From: Paenibacillus phytohabitans
GTDB taxonomy: Bacteria; Bacillota; Bacilli; Paenibacillales; Paenibacillaceae
Direction: 5' to 3'
Length of the DNA stretch: 34,641 nt
Assembly: GCF_013141775.1 (NCBI RefSeq)
Contig: NZ_WHOB01000003.1
Span: forward strand, 1-34,641
Both the position numbers and the translations under genes were made by a program. This document shows, piece by piece, positions 1 to 8,631 of the stretch (positions within the stretch are counted from its first letter, which is position 1; every line of letters begins with the position of its first letter). The notes beneath the pieces are model-generated. The model was not told where the DNA came from, ran no database searches, and saw nothing but the letters and a program-made list of their open reading frames with translations.

Positions 1-5
1 AAAAA

Positions 6-51
6 TACCCCCTCATATAGCTGGAGTACTATCCTCCAGCCCTTGAGGGGG
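6..51 (-). terminator. Rho-independent terminator of the GH36 gene
   Basis: An outer stem (CCCCCTCA at 8-15 with TGAGGGGG at 44-51) encloses an inner hairpin (GCTGGAG at 20-26 with CTCCAGC at 34-40). Read on the minus strand, the stem is followed by TATTTTT at the very start of the window. It lies just past the stop of the minus-strand alpha-galactosidase. A short T-run also follows on the plus strand, so it may work in both directions. Confidence 0.85.
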
Positions 52-73
52 CGTTTCTTATTGAGGGTTAATC

Positions 74-2170
74 CTAAGACCGAAGCTCGAAGAGCCTCGC
101 AGTCTTGCCCGGCGGCAGTGAGACGCTCAGGCTGCCTTCCGCCGGGTTCCAGCTCCATTCGGAGCCATGCGCCTGCGGATAGGCGCAGCGGGCCTCTGCG
201 GCCTGTCCCTTCAGCTCAGGGACGGGCAGCGTAATCCCGGCTGCATCTCCGGCAATCCGCCATACGGCAATATAGCGGATATCTCCGTGGCGCAGACCGA
301 AGCTGACCCACTCTCCGCTGCTGTCCGGCAGACCGAGCGGCCAGAAGGCGAACGCCTGCGGGATATGGGCGCGGATGGATTTGTAATAATCCAGCGCCTC
401 CTTCACCAGGGCCCTGCGCTGCGGTGCAAGCTCGGCCAGATGCCCGCTCTGGTGGACACGGAGCAGCAGCGCATTGACCATGTTGAAGATGACCTCTTCA
501 TCATCGCCTTCGCGCAGCGGATACGACCAGACGGCCGATTGCTCCGGCGTCAGCGCTGCCGGGGAGCCTGCGGCAATAGCCGCATACTGCATATAATCCT
601 CCTGGTCGCTGGTCGACTGGATGCTGTGGCGGCTGAGCATAGCATAGTCCATCCGCATGCCGCCGCTGGAGCAGTTCTCGATCACCAGCTGCGGGTAACG
701 GACGAAGATACTGTCCAGCCAGGCCAGATAGGCCCGGTTATGCCGCAGGAGACCATCCCCGAAGCTGTCCGCATCCGTCTCTGTGCCGATCCCTGCGTTG
801 ATGTTGTAATCCATCTTGATATAACCGACGCCGTATTCTTCCACCAGCCGGGCAATGACGCCATCGGCATGCTCTATAACCTTCGGGCTGCGGTAATCCA
901 GCTGATACCGGCTGCGGTCCTTCACCCGCTTGCCGTGGCGCATGAAGAACCAGCTGTCATCAGTCTCAGCCAGCTTCGGACTGTTGATGCCCATAACCTC
1001 CAGCTCCAGCCAAAGTCCGGGAATCATCCCTTTGCTGCGGATATAGTCCAGCACATATTTGATGCCTTCCGGGAATCGCTCGGTCGACGGCTCCCACTGG
1101 CCCACGCCGTCCCACCATTCACCCGGGGCATACCAGCCGGCGTCGATACAGAAGTATTCACAGCCGACATCGGCGGCGGCATCAATCAGCGGCAGCAGCT
1201 TCTCCGTCGTCGGACTTCCCCACAGACAGTTCATGTAGTCGTTAAAAATAATCCGCAGCAGCTCATTGTCCTCATTCGGTCTGCGGATGATCCGCCGGTA
1301 TGCGGTCAGCTGCTCTGCCGCGTTCTGGAAGCCGCCCTGCACAGCGCCTGCGGCAACCGGCACGGAGGTGAACTCTTCGCCAGGGGCCAGCTTCAGCCAC
1401 CAGTGATTGTCATGCTCCGTAGGCCCGCTGACCAGCAGCGTGAGCTGGTCGTACTGGTCCGTCAGCTCCCAGTGCCAGGAGCCGTTGTGCTCAATCTGCC
1501 AGAACAGGCTTGTCCCGCTCTCCTTGTTCTGCAGTACCGCCATCGGCAGCAGCTCAGCCGCCGACCAGGAGCCGGTATTGCTGGCGGCAATCCGCTTCGA
1601 GCCGCGGTCGGCCAGATGGGACATGCCCAGCTCCGGCAGGCTGTAGCTCTTCCACTGCAGCTCACTCTGCCAGCCGCTGTGAGCAAGGCTTACTTCGATT
1701 TTCTCATTGCGGTCCTTGCTGCCCTCTTTGTCCACTCCTGTGAGTGCAAAGGAGGAAATATACTCGACCGCAGCATCCGCATCCCCTTCATTGCGCAGTA
1801 CTGTCCAGGAGCGCACAATCTGCACGCCTGTATAGAACTGATAATGCTGTACCGCCTTCACTTCTGTCAGCGGATCAACGAGTGTAATCTCCAGCTTGCG
1901 TCCCAGCGGATTTACCGTATCGCTGTGCCCGCCATACACCATACGCAGCCCCGGATACGATGCACGATGCGTCCGCCCGTGATACTCCGCCCGGTCTTCC
2001 CCGGACAGCTGAAGCTCCAGCAGCCGGAAGCCTACCTTGCTCTTCTCCTCAATCCTTCCCGCTTCAAGCGGCGCCGCCCCGAAATGCAGTAGCCGCACAT
2101 CCTGTTCTTCCGTTATTTCAATTGTAAGATAAAGTCCGTTCTCGGCAATATCGATCAGCTTGCTGCTCAT
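74..2170 (-). CDS. Alpha-galactosidase, GH36 family
   Basis: A 698-residue cytoplasmic glycosidase expected to remove terminal alpha-galactose from raffinose- or melibiose-type sugars with retention of configuration. The fold order fits GH36: an N-terminal beta-sandwich (about 1-290), a TIM barrel (about 300-600) and a small C-terminal beta domain. The predicted nucleophile is D454 in YIKMDYN, and the acid/base is D508 in CSSGGMRMDY. The length is close to that of typical family members. One oddity is CIDAGWY near residue 345, where most GH36 enzymes have DDGW, so the sugar-contacting pair is changed. There is no signal peptide, so substrate must be imported. The ATG at 2170 has an AGGAGG site 11 bases upstream. 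It follows a binding-protein gene but is separated from it by a terminator and a dispersed repeat. GH36 assignment is firm; the exact substrate is inferred. Confidence 0.92.
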   Translation of the reverse strand: MSSKLIDIAENGLYLTIEITEEQDVRLLHFGAAPLEAGRIEEKSKVGFRLLELQLSGEDRAEYHGRTHRASYPGLRMVYGGHSDTVNPLGRKLEITLVDPLTEVKAVQHYQFYTGVQIVRSWTVLRNEGDADAAVEYISSFALTGVDKEGSKDRNEKIEVSLAHSGWQSELQWKSYSLPELGMSHLADRGSKRIAASNTGSWSAAELLPMAVLQNKESGTSLFWQIEHNGSWHWELTDQYDQLTLLVSGPTEHDNHWWLKLAPGEEFTSVPVAAGAVQGGFQNAAEQLTAYRRIIRRPNEDNELLRIIFNDYMNCLWGSPTTEKLLPLIDAAADVGCEYFCIDAGWYAPGEWWDGVGQWEPSTERFPEGIKYVLDYIRSKGMIPGLWLELEVMGINSPKLAETDDSWFFMRHGKRVKDRSRYQLDYRSPKVIEHADGVIARLVEEYGVGYIKMDYNINAGIGTETDADSFGDGLLRHNRAYLAWLDSIFVRYPQLVIENCSSGGMRMDYAMLSRHSIQSTSDQEDYMQYAAIAAGSPAALTPEQSAVWSYPLREGDDEEVIFNMVNALLLRVHQSGHLAELAPQRRALVKEALDYYKSIRAHIPQAFAFWPLGLPDSSGEWVSFGLRHGDIRYIAVWRIAGDAAGITLPVPELKGQAAEARCAYPQAHGSEWSWNPAEGSLSVSLPPGKTARLFELRS

Positions 2171-2201
2171 GTGTAATTTGGCCTCCTGACAAATGTTGTT
2201 G

Positions 2202-2250
2202 TCTTTGATCTCTTTTGTCTCTTTAGTCTCTTTAGTCTCTTTGGTATCTC
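2202..2250 (-). repeat. 9-bp tandem repeat in the GH36 leader
   Basis: On the minus strand a purine-rich run repeats AAAGAGACT, with three clean units at 2218-2244 and degenerate units on both sides. It begins about 30 bases upstream of the alpha-galactosidase start, so it probably lies in the 5' untranslated leader. Unit number could vary between strains. Function is unknown. Confidence 0.7.
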
Positions 2251-2325
2251 TGCCTCCCTTGATTATGAGGCCTTCTCTTATATTCGTAACTCCTGATTTC
2301 TTGCGCTGCTCGCATAAGTGGCGCA

Positions 2326-2460
2326 GTAACGGAGGTGAAGTTTGGGTTGGAGGAGCGTCAGCGTCCGCCTTTAGGTTTGGATTTCTACTGCGAACAGCAG
2401 TTTAAATCAGGAAATCCAAACATAACAGCGGCCGGAAGCCCGAACATTCACCGCAGTTAC
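2326..2460 (-). repeat. Long-hairpin dispersed repeat, copy 1
   Basis: A 135-bp imperfect inverted repeat, in reverse orientation to copies 2 and 3. On the minus strand the ends pair (GTAAC with GTTAC, GGTGAA with TTCACC). The centre forms GTTTGGATTTC with GAAATCCAAAC around ACTGC-TGTTC-GCAGT. It fills most of the 392-base gap between the GH36 gene and the binding-protein gene. It contains no credible reading frame and no transposase. It is recognised by clear similarity to copies at 13318-13451 and 20626-20800. Confidence 0.85.
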
Positions 2461-2505
2461 GTCCAGCCACTTGCCGCCCACCGCTCTGAAATCGGTGTTG
2501 CATAT

Positions 2506-2550
2506 AAAGAAGGCCCCCTCAGTAATAATTCTACTTCGGAGGCCCTCCCG
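2506..2550 (-). terminator. Probable terminator of the binding-protein gene
   Basis: On the minus strand GAGGCC-type and AGTA-type arms fold around a short loop (GGCC..CTC at 2512-2520 with GAGGCC at 2539-2544, and AGTA 2521-2524 with TACT 2532-2535). CTTCTTTAT follows. The stem has a two-base bulge. It lies just after the stop at 2563. Confidence 0.6.
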
Positions 2551-2562
2551 GTACTAAAGCTT

Positions 2563-3888
2563 TTATTGAGCGGACCCGAATTGAATCCAGGCCTTTTGAA
2601 TTTCATCAATCGCTTGATCCTTAGTCTTGCTGCCGCCGATATAAGCCTGCATCAATTCACCGAATTTCTGGTGGAACGTATCCAGTGAGTAGTTCACCGA
2701 CAGGTCGCCGGATTTCTCGGTTTTGAGGATTTCTTCCATTTCCTTAGGCATTTGCAGGTCAGGCATCGGTGCATCCTTGATTGGAGGAATAACCTTAGCT
2801 ACTGTGGAGAACCAGCTCTTACCGTATTCGGAAGTGTACAGCCAGTTGAAGAATTCAATTGTTTCAGCTGCTACAGCAGAATCCTTGTTGATGCGCAGCG
2901 CCTGGTCGGCACCGGTGATGATCTGGGACTGCTCAGCTTTGTCGCTGACAGGGTAGCCGGCGATGCCGAGATCAAAGTCAGGGGTGATTTTCTTAATCGC
3001 TTCTTCATCCCATGCGCCTTTACCGGTCATGAATGCTGTTTTGCCAAGGGCAAAGTCACTGACTTCAGCATTGCTGTCGCGTTCCAGCGGCTTGTCCGTT
3101 CCGTGTTTTACAGTTGTATCAATGAAAGTGAAGAAGTTGTCCTTCAGCACCGGATGATCTGCGAAGGTCGTTTTGCCGGCGATGAAATCAGCTACGAGTG
3201 TCTTAGCGTCAGTACCTGCATCAGTTGCTGCAGCGTCAACGAAGTGTTGGAAGATATGCTTCCATACCCACCACTCTTTGTAGGCGTTGGCGAATGGCGT
3301 GATGCCCTTAGCTTCGAGCTTGGTGATGGCGTCATCCATTTCAGCGGTAGTCTTAGGAACTTCAGTGATGCCGGCATCTGCCAGCAGTTTTTTGTTGTAC
3401 ATCAGGACGAACAGATTGCCTTTGACCGGAAGTCCCAGTACTTTGCCGTCTGTGGAGCTCATGTTGGAGCGGACAGCATCTGTCATCGCTGCTGCCAGCG
3501 GTTCATTGGTGAGGTCGGCACTGTATTCAGCGAAAGTATCGATATCGCCGCCAGCGGTAGTCTGGAACACGTCAGGCGTGCTGCCTGCGGCAATTTTGGA
3601 TTTTAACACCGTATTGTAGTCAGCCTGCATAATTTCCAGATTGATCGTTACATTTGGCTTAACCTTCTTGTATTCAGCGATATAGGCGTTGAAAGCGTCT
3701 GTGTACTCGGGAGATGCGGTAAACATATTAATCGTGACGGGCTTGGAAGAATCTGTAGCTGTATTCTCTGCTCCATTTGTCCCAGCCGTGTTGTTAGCGG
3801 CATTATTGTTGTTGTTCCCGCCGCAACCGGCCAGCAGTCCGCCGACGAGCAGCAGACTCGCAGATAGTGCCATAAATCGTTTTAACAT
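2563..3888 (-). CDS. ABC sugar transporter substrate-binding lipoprotein (family 1)
   Basis: A 441-residue extracellular solute-binding protein. The N-terminus has a lipoprotein signal with lipobox LAGC (cysteine near residue 22), followed by an Asn-rich linker, so it should be tethered outside the membrane. The rest reads as a family 1 sugar-binding protein: VTINMFTASPEY at the first strand, later GKGAWDEEAI, and a C-terminal EIQKAW helix. It most likely delivers galactosides to the permeases at 7741-9467. No ATPase gene is present, which is common for these systems because a shared MsmX-type ATPase often serves them; this is an inference. The ATG has AAGGGGG just upstream. It has its own promoter in the gap after the response regulator. 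Confidence 0.93.
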   Translation of the reverse strand: MLKRFMALSASLLLVGGLLAGCGGNNNNNAANNTAGTNGAENTATDSSKPVTINMFTASPEYTDAFNAYIAEYKKVKPNVTINLEIMQADYNTVLKSKIAAGSTPDVFQTTAGGDIDTFAEYSADLTNEPLAAAMTDAVRSNMSSTDGKVLGLPVKGNLFVLMYNKKLLADAGITEVPKTTAEMDDAITKLEAKGITPFANAYKEWWVWKHIFQHFVDAAATDAGTDAKTLVADFIAGKTTFADHPVLKDNFFTFIDTTVKHGTDKPLERDSNAEVSDFALGKTAFMTGKGAWDEEAIKKITPDFDLGIAGYPVSDKAEQSQIITGADQALRINKDSAVAAETIEFFNWLYTSEYGKSWFSTVAKVIPPIKDAPMPDLQMPKEMEEILKTEKSGDLSVNYSLDTFHQKFGELMQAYIGGSKTKDQAIDEIQKAWIQFGSAQ

Positions 3889-3932
3889 GATGTTGCCCCC
3901 TTTTCCTTATGCATCTTGTGGTCTTGCTCATC

Positions 3933-3992
3933 ATTCTAAATAAAAAGAAAAAGGATAAGAATGTACATAAGTGAACTTATGAGGGTAAAAAA
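3933..3992 (-). promoter_or_regulatory. Promoter and activator site of the binding-protein gene
   Basis: On the minus strand a TAGAAT -10 (3938-3933) lies 17 bases from a poor -35, TTCTTA (3961-3956). A perfect dyad CATAAGT-GA-ACTTATG (plus strand, 3966-3981) sits directly upstream, and TTTTTACCC (3991-3983) lies 21 bases before the -35. A poor -35 with a dyad above it is typical of an activated promoter. The same TTTTTACCC at the same distance occurs at the permease promoter. Confidence 0.6.
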
Positions 3993-4011
3993 GTGTGTTC
4001 ATGTAACCGTT

Positions 4012-5667
4012 TCACTTTTCTACCCCAGGCAGCTGCAGCCGGAATTCAGAAGGTGAACAATCATAGTAATTGCGGAACGCCTTGCTGAAATAGTTCTTAT
4101 CCTTGTACCCCAGCATTTCGGAAATATCCTGAATTTTGAGGCCGGGATCGGACAGCAGTGCTTTGGCTTTGTCCATTCTCACCTTTTGCACATACTCATG
4201 AATGCCGTATCCGTACTGCCCCTTGAACAGCTTCATCAAGTATTCTCTGCTCAGGAAATATTTATCCGTGAACATCGATATCTTAATATCCTCAAAATAA
4301 TGGTTATCAATGTATGCTTTAATATTTTCCAGCACACTGCTGCGGTCTCCGGATAATGTCCGGCTGATCTCTCCGGCATAAACGTCGAATATCTGGTTAA
4401 GTACACGCTCAAACTGTTCAAAGGAGGCAAAATCGCTGCGGATGCCCAGGGCATTCAGCCCCTTATCCTTGCTGCTGCGGATCTGCGGCGGCACTGCATC
4501 CAGCTGTGCAGCAATCTCATTGAGCAGAATAATGAATTCCTGCAGTGTTCTGTCCGCTTCACCAAGTGTGAAATGCTCCGCACTCTTCCATTTGGAGACA
4601 AACTCGCTGAAAATGTTGCGCGCATGGTTCACGTTCCCGCTCTCCAGGCTGCTGCGGATCTGCGGCATCCGCCCGGTCAGTGAGGGATTGTCCCTGGACG
4701 CCGGCTTCTCCATCATGCTGCCGCCGCTCTGCAGGATCATGCTGTCCTTCATGCTTAGCAGGTCAATCCGGTCCAGTGCCTCTTTGGCCTGCTCATAAGA
4801 ACCGGCAATACTCAGGAGATCGCTGTAGGGATCACCTATTCCGCCGGCACAGACGATGCCGAACAGCTCCTTCAGCGTAGCTGCGGCCTTCTTCATATGA
4901 TGCAGAGACAGAAAGGCGGCGTCCGCCCCGTATCCGCCTTTCATCGTAAAGATAGCGATAAACTCCCGCTCCCCCTTGGGACTGGCAAAGCTGAACGACT
5001 CAAACTGTCCGTCACTGTTCTCATTCATTACATTAGTTACGGCAAAATGCAGCAGATCCCGGTCCTCATGGAATCTTTCTTTACGCACCTGCTCCAGATT
5101 AAGCATCCGCAGAATACCTACAGCGAAATGGCTGGCCACCCCGTCCGCACCGATCAGCGGCAGAAAGGCTTCATTGGACTGGGTTTTGAAGCTCCGGTCT
5201 ATAATGGACAAATACATCTTCTCCTTCAGCTTCGGCAAAGACATATTCAGTGTAATATTGCGGTTGATGAACTCGCTCTCCCGCTTCCGCTTCGCTTCTA
5301 GTATGTCCACCGCCTTGCGCAGTGCATGGTTAAGATCGGTCCGGTTGACCGGCTTCAAAAGATAATCCACCACCTTGGAGCGGATCGCCTGGCGCGTATA
5401 TTCAAAATCATTGTAGCCGCTGATCACAATCAGCAGCAGATCCGGGAACTCCTCCTCGGCGATCTGCAGCAGCTGGGCGCCGCTCAGCTCCGGCATTTTC
5501 ATATCCACCAGCACCAGATCGAATTTCTCCCGGCGCAGCATCTCCAGCCCCGCCTGGCCGTTAGTCGCCTCCAGAACCTGATCAACGCCTAACCCCTTCC
5601 AGTCCCCCAGAATATTGATCGCTTCGCGCAAAGGCTCCTCATCATCAATAATCAGCACTTTATACAT
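4012..5667 (-). CDS. Response regulator, AraC-type output (YesN-like)
   Basis: A 551-residue cytoplasmic transcription factor. The receiver domain covers about 1-120, with the acidic pair DDE at 8-10, phospho-acceptor D55 in LVLVDMKMP, and a lysine in YLLKPV near 105. A long middle domain of low similarity follows. Two AraC-type helix-turn-helix motifs occupy about 465-545, including IQDISEMLGYKDKNYFSK. It should be phosphorylated by the kinase encoded immediately upstream, with which it overlaps by 8 bases. Its likely targets are the binding-protein and permease promoters that share a spaced element. The family typically activates neighbouring sugar transport genes. Confidence 0.93.
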   Translation of the reverse strand: MYKVLIIDDEEPLREAINILGDWKGLGVDQVLEATNGQAGLEMLRREKFDLVLVDMKMPELSGAQLLQIAEEEFPDLLLIVISGYNDFEYTRQAIRSKVVDYLLKPVNRTDLNHALRKAVDILEAKRKRESEFINRNITLNMSLPKLKEKMYLSIIDRSFKTQSNEAFLPLIGADGVASHFAVGILRMLNLEQVRKERFHEDRDLLHFAVTNVMNENSDGQFESFSFASPKGEREFIAIFTMKGGYGADAAFLSLHHMKKAAATLKELFGIVCAGGIGDPYSDLLSIAGSYEQAKEALDRIDLLSMKDSMILQSGGSMMEKPASRDNPSLTGRMPQIRSSLESGNVNHARNIFSEFVSKWKSAEHFTLGEADRTLQEFIILLNEIAAQLDAVPPQIRSSKDKGLNALGIRSDFASFEQFERVLNQIFDVYAGEISRTLSGDRSSVLENIKAYIDNHYFEDIKISMFTDKYFLSREYLMKLFKGQYGYGIHEYVQKVRMDKAKALLSDPGLKIQDISEMLGYKDKNYFSKAFRNYYDCSPSEFRLQLPGVEK

Positions 5668-7525
5668 GTTGTCCTACTCCTCCCCGCGGCAGCCGCATAT
5701 CCATTTGTGTCCCGTGTTCACTGCTGTGAATGGCCAAACCCGCCTCTTCTCCATATAAGAGCTTGAGCCGGGTGTTAAGGTTCTTCAGGCCAATGCTCTC
5801 ATTGCCGTCCTCTTCCTCCGCCTCCGAATCGCGGTCCTCCCACTGGATCTGCAGAGAGCTCATTACCTGCTCCAGCCGCTCCTCATTGATTCCCGGCCCG
5901 TCATCCCGTACAGAAATTACGCTGTGGGTAGCGGTAACATGTGCCTCAATACGGATGGTAACCGTAGTGGATACCTTTTCCAGCGCATGCTTGATGCAGT
6001 TCTCCACCAGCGTCTGAATCGACAGCTTGGGAATCCTCAGCTCCATCAGGCTTTCATCCCAGTCGTACACGACCTGCATCCGGCTGCCGAACCGCGCCTT
6101 CTGCAGCGCCAGATAACGCTCAATATGCCGCAGCTCTTCCCGTGCCTGCACAACATCCCGCCCGCTGATGCAGTATCTCAGCGTCATGGCCAGATTGTCG
6201 ACCATCTCGACGATATCATCATTGTTGTTCTTGAGCGCCTTGGTGGAGATGGCCTGCAGCGCATTATACAGGAAATGAGGATTAATCTCGGCCTCCAGCG
6301 CTTTGAGGACCGCGTTTTTTTCCACGATTTTCATTTTATAGCGTTCATTAATCAGTTCATTGGTCTTCTCGACCATCTTATTGAAGTGGCGTGACAGATA
6401 AGCGATCTCATCCTTACCCTCCACCGTTGCCTCGGCATCGAAGCTCCCTGTACTGAAGCGCTTCATCTGCAGCGACAGATTCTTCAGCGGGTGCGTAATT
6501 CTATTCGAAGTGACGCTGACCAGCACCACGGACAATACCAGGAACAGCAGGCCGATGAATACATTCAGCTTACGGGTCGTTGTCGCCGCGGCATAGATTT
6601 CTGTATACGGAATCGGCTTGACGAGCTTCCAGCCTTCTTTTTGACTGATGTCGTAGATCACCAGGTACTTCTGTTCTTCATCCGACCACGTCACACGCCC
6701 GTTCTTCTCCGGTGTCAATTGGTCCAGCAGCCCCGCCTCTCTGCTCCCCTGATAGAATTCCTTATCGTCCACTGTAAAAGGCTCATTATCCGGGCTGATA
6801 TACATCAGATGCTGGCCGGTGCTGAACGGAATATCCTTCATAATCTCATCGGTCACCGACGAGTTAAGGTATAGGGACAGTACGGCCTGCGGCTCCCTCG
6901 ACACAATGGAACGCAGCAGCCGGTGATAGCCCATGAAGACCTTGTCCTTGTTAACGGGATAATCCACACTGCTCTCCGCAGCCGGGGCTTCTTCCACAAA
7001 AGACTGATAGGAGCGGTTGAACGGACTCGCCAGTGCCCGCTTATACCAGGACAGATTGTCGATCGGCGGATGTTCGGTCACCCGGACGGTAATATTATAG
7101 TTCTCCTTGGTGACATAATAATACTTGTGCTCCTTGATCACGTACAGGTATACCGCCTCCAGGTCATTGCGGGAGAAATACAGATTCTTCAGATAATCCT
7201 CCACATACATCTTGGAGCCGTAGTCCTCTGATTCATGCAGGATGGCATAGGCGAACTCATCATATGAGATCTGTGGCAGGGACAATTGTTCTATTCCGCT
7301 CAGGTAACTCTCCAGATTGCGTCCGACCAGCAGCAGATTGTTGCTCGTGCTCGCAATGCTGTTGTTCACCGATTCCTTGCGCAGCATTCCATAGGAGATG
7401 TACGTCAATGAGCTTACCACCAGAATGATGATTATAGTGAACAAAAGAATCAGTTTGTTGGCCAGCCTGCGGGAAATGCGCTCCAGTAAAGGCTCAAACA
7501 GCTTGTACAGCGTTCGTCTAATCAT
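5660..7525 (-). CDS. Sensor histidine kinase (YesM-like)
   Basis: A 621-residue membrane kinase. A first membrane segment (about 24-46) and a second (about 320-341) flank a large extracellular sensor region. HAMP follows (about 342-395). The dimerisation and phospho-acceptor segment has H417 in EINPHFLYNAL, and the ATPase domain has LVENCIKHAL (N box) and DDGPGI (G box). These are marks of the His_kinase class paired with YesN regulators. The signal may be the sugar itself or the sugar-loaded binding protein; the sequence does not decide this. The stop overlaps the start of the response regulator, indicating translational coupling. The gene diverges from the permeases. Confidence 0.94.
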   Translation of the reverse strand: MIRRTLYKLFEPLLERISRRLANKLILLFTIIIILVVSSLTYISYGMLRKESVNNSIASTSNNLLLVGRNLESYLSGIEQLSLPQISYDEFAYAILHESEDYGSKMYVEDYLKNLYFSRNDLEAVYLYVIKEHKYYYVTKENYNITVRVTEHPPIDNLSWYKRALASPFNRSYQSFVEEAPAAESSVDYPVNKDKVFMGYHRLLRSIVSREPQAVLSLYLNSSVTDEIMKDIPFSTGQHLMYISPDNEPFTVDDKEFYQGSREAGLLDQLTPEKNGRVTWSDEEQKYLVIYDISQKEGWKLVKPIPYTEIYAAATTTRKLNVFIGLLFLVLSVVLVSVTSNRITHPLKNLSLQMKRFSTGSFDAEATVEGKDEIAYLSRHFNKMVEKTNELINERYKMKIVEKNAVLKALEAEINPHFLYNALQAISTKALKNNNDDIVEMVDNLAMTLRYCISGRDVVQAREELRHIERYLALQKARFGSRMQVVYDWDESLMELRIPKLSIQTLVENCIKHALEKVSTTVTIRIEAHVTATHSVISVRDDGPGINEERLEQVMSSLQIQWEDRDSEAEEEDGNESIGLKNLNTRLKLLYGEEAGLAIHSSEHGTQMDMRLPRGGVGQHV

Positions 7526-7597
7526 GTTCTCCGTCTCCCCGCTGGTGTATCAGGCCTCAGTCCCAGACTCATTTTTGTCATCCGGACTCAGTTCACC

Positions 7598-7656
7598 TTT
7601 TTACCCCTAACTGTACTCTTAAATCCATTTTTGAGTATAGGGGTCTGATCTATAAT
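7598..7656 (+). promoter_or_regulatory. Promoter and activator site of the permease genes
   Basis: A consensus -10, TATAAT at 7651-7656, lies 17 bases from a poor -35, TTTTTG at 7628-7633. TTTTTACCC at 7598-7606 ends 21 bases before the -35, the same distance as at the binding-protein promoter. Within those 21 bases 11 positions also match. The region between also carries CCCCTA (7604-7609) and TAGGGG (7638-7643) arms. Transcription should start near 7663. Confidence 0.6.
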
Positions 7657-7740
7657 ACACAATATAGACTAACCGGAATGGTTATGTGTGGCAAGCCAGG
7701 CACAATACTCCCACCCTATAACTCAAGAAGAGGTGCATCC

Positions 7741-8631
7741 ATGTTAAAAACACTCGGCAAAAGATGGCGCGAGAAATTCGAATTCGGAATCTTCACACTC
7801 CCGGTTCTGATCTGTATCGCAGTTGCATTCTACATTCCCTTTGCCATGACCATCCGTTATTCGATGACGAAGTGGAACGGGATTTCCAAGCATCCCAAAT
7901 TCGTCGGACTGGATAACTTCAAACAGATCTTCTCGGGGGATACGAACTTCTCCGATGCGGCCTGGTTCACGATTAAATATGCAATCCTTTACATTGTGAT
8001 CGTCAACGTGCTGGCGATTCTGCTGGCCGTGCTGCTGGACATGAAGCTGAAGAGCACCTCCTGGCTGAGAGCGGCATTCTTTATCCCTTATATCCTCAGT
8101 CTTGTGATTGTCGGCTTCATCTGGAAATTCATCTTCATGCAGGGCTTCAACTCACTCGGTGAGAGCACCGGCTGGGCCATCTTCGACTTAAGCTGGCTCG
8201 GGACACCGGGACTGGCGTTCATCTCCATCTTAGGTGTATCTATCTGGCAGTCGATCGGTTTCTATCTGGTCATCTACATCGCCGGTCTGCAGTCTGTGCC
8301 GGAAGATCTTAAGGAAGCTGCTACCGTAGACGGCGCAGGTCCGATGAGAAGATTCTTCAGCATTACGCTGCCGCTGCTTGCCCCATCGATTACGATATCC
8401 GTCTTCATGGCGCTGACCAACTCGATCAAGGTATTCGACGTCATTCTGTCGCTGACAGGCGGCGGCCCTGGCGGAACCACCTACAGCATCGCTTATGATA
8501 TTTACCGGGATACGTTCCAGAACAATCTGTACGGCTACGGTACGGCGAAAGCTCTTATCCTGTTCCTGGCAGTACTTGTCGTGACGATCATCCAGCTGAC
8601 AGTCTTCAAACGGAGAGAGGTTGAGGCATAA
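7741..8631 (+). CDS. ABC sugar transporter permease (MalF/UgpA type)
   Basis: A 296-residue inner-membrane permease with about six hydrophobic segments. The ATPase-contact loop is EAATVDGAGPMRRFF, near residues 191-205, and the C-terminal GGPGGTT motif is typical of MalF/UgpA/LplB-like subunits. It forms the channel with the next gene product. The start at 7741 is preferred over an in-frame ATG at 7678 because AGAGGTG sits just upstream and because the translated N-terminus then begins with the usual short basic segment. The stop overlaps the next start by one base (TAATG). It probably works with the binding lipoprotein encoded at 2563-3888. Confidence 0.93.
   Translation: MLKTLGKRWREKFEFGIFTLPVLICIAVAFYIPFAMTIRYSMTKWNGISKHPKFVGLDNFKQIFSGDTNFSDAAWFTIKYAILYIVIVNVLAILLAVLLDMKLKSTSWLRAAFFIPYILSLVIVGFIWKFIFMQGFNSLGESTGWAIFDLSWLGTPGLAFISILGVSIWQSIGFYLVIYIAGLQSVPEDLKEAATVDGAGPMRRFFSITLPLLAPSITISVFMALTNSIKVFDVILSLTGGGPGGTTYSIAYDIYRDTFQNNLYGYGTAKALILFLAVLVVTIIQLTVFKRREVEA

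Noticed and set aside
167..2092. A long plus-strand open frame (641 codons) opposite the GH36 gene
   Set aside because: It has no ribosome site and no recognisable domain, and it is explained by the codon bias of the well-supported alpha-galactosidase on the other strand.
4001..4014. A cre site between the first response regulator and binding-protein gene (TGTAACCGTTTCAC)
   Set aside because: The half-sites are one base too close for a CcpA site, so the match fails on spacing.
7678..7740. An N-terminal extension of the first permease from an upstream ATG
   Set aside because: It lacks a ribosome site, and the extension is unlike permease N-termini; the ATG at 7741 has a good site.
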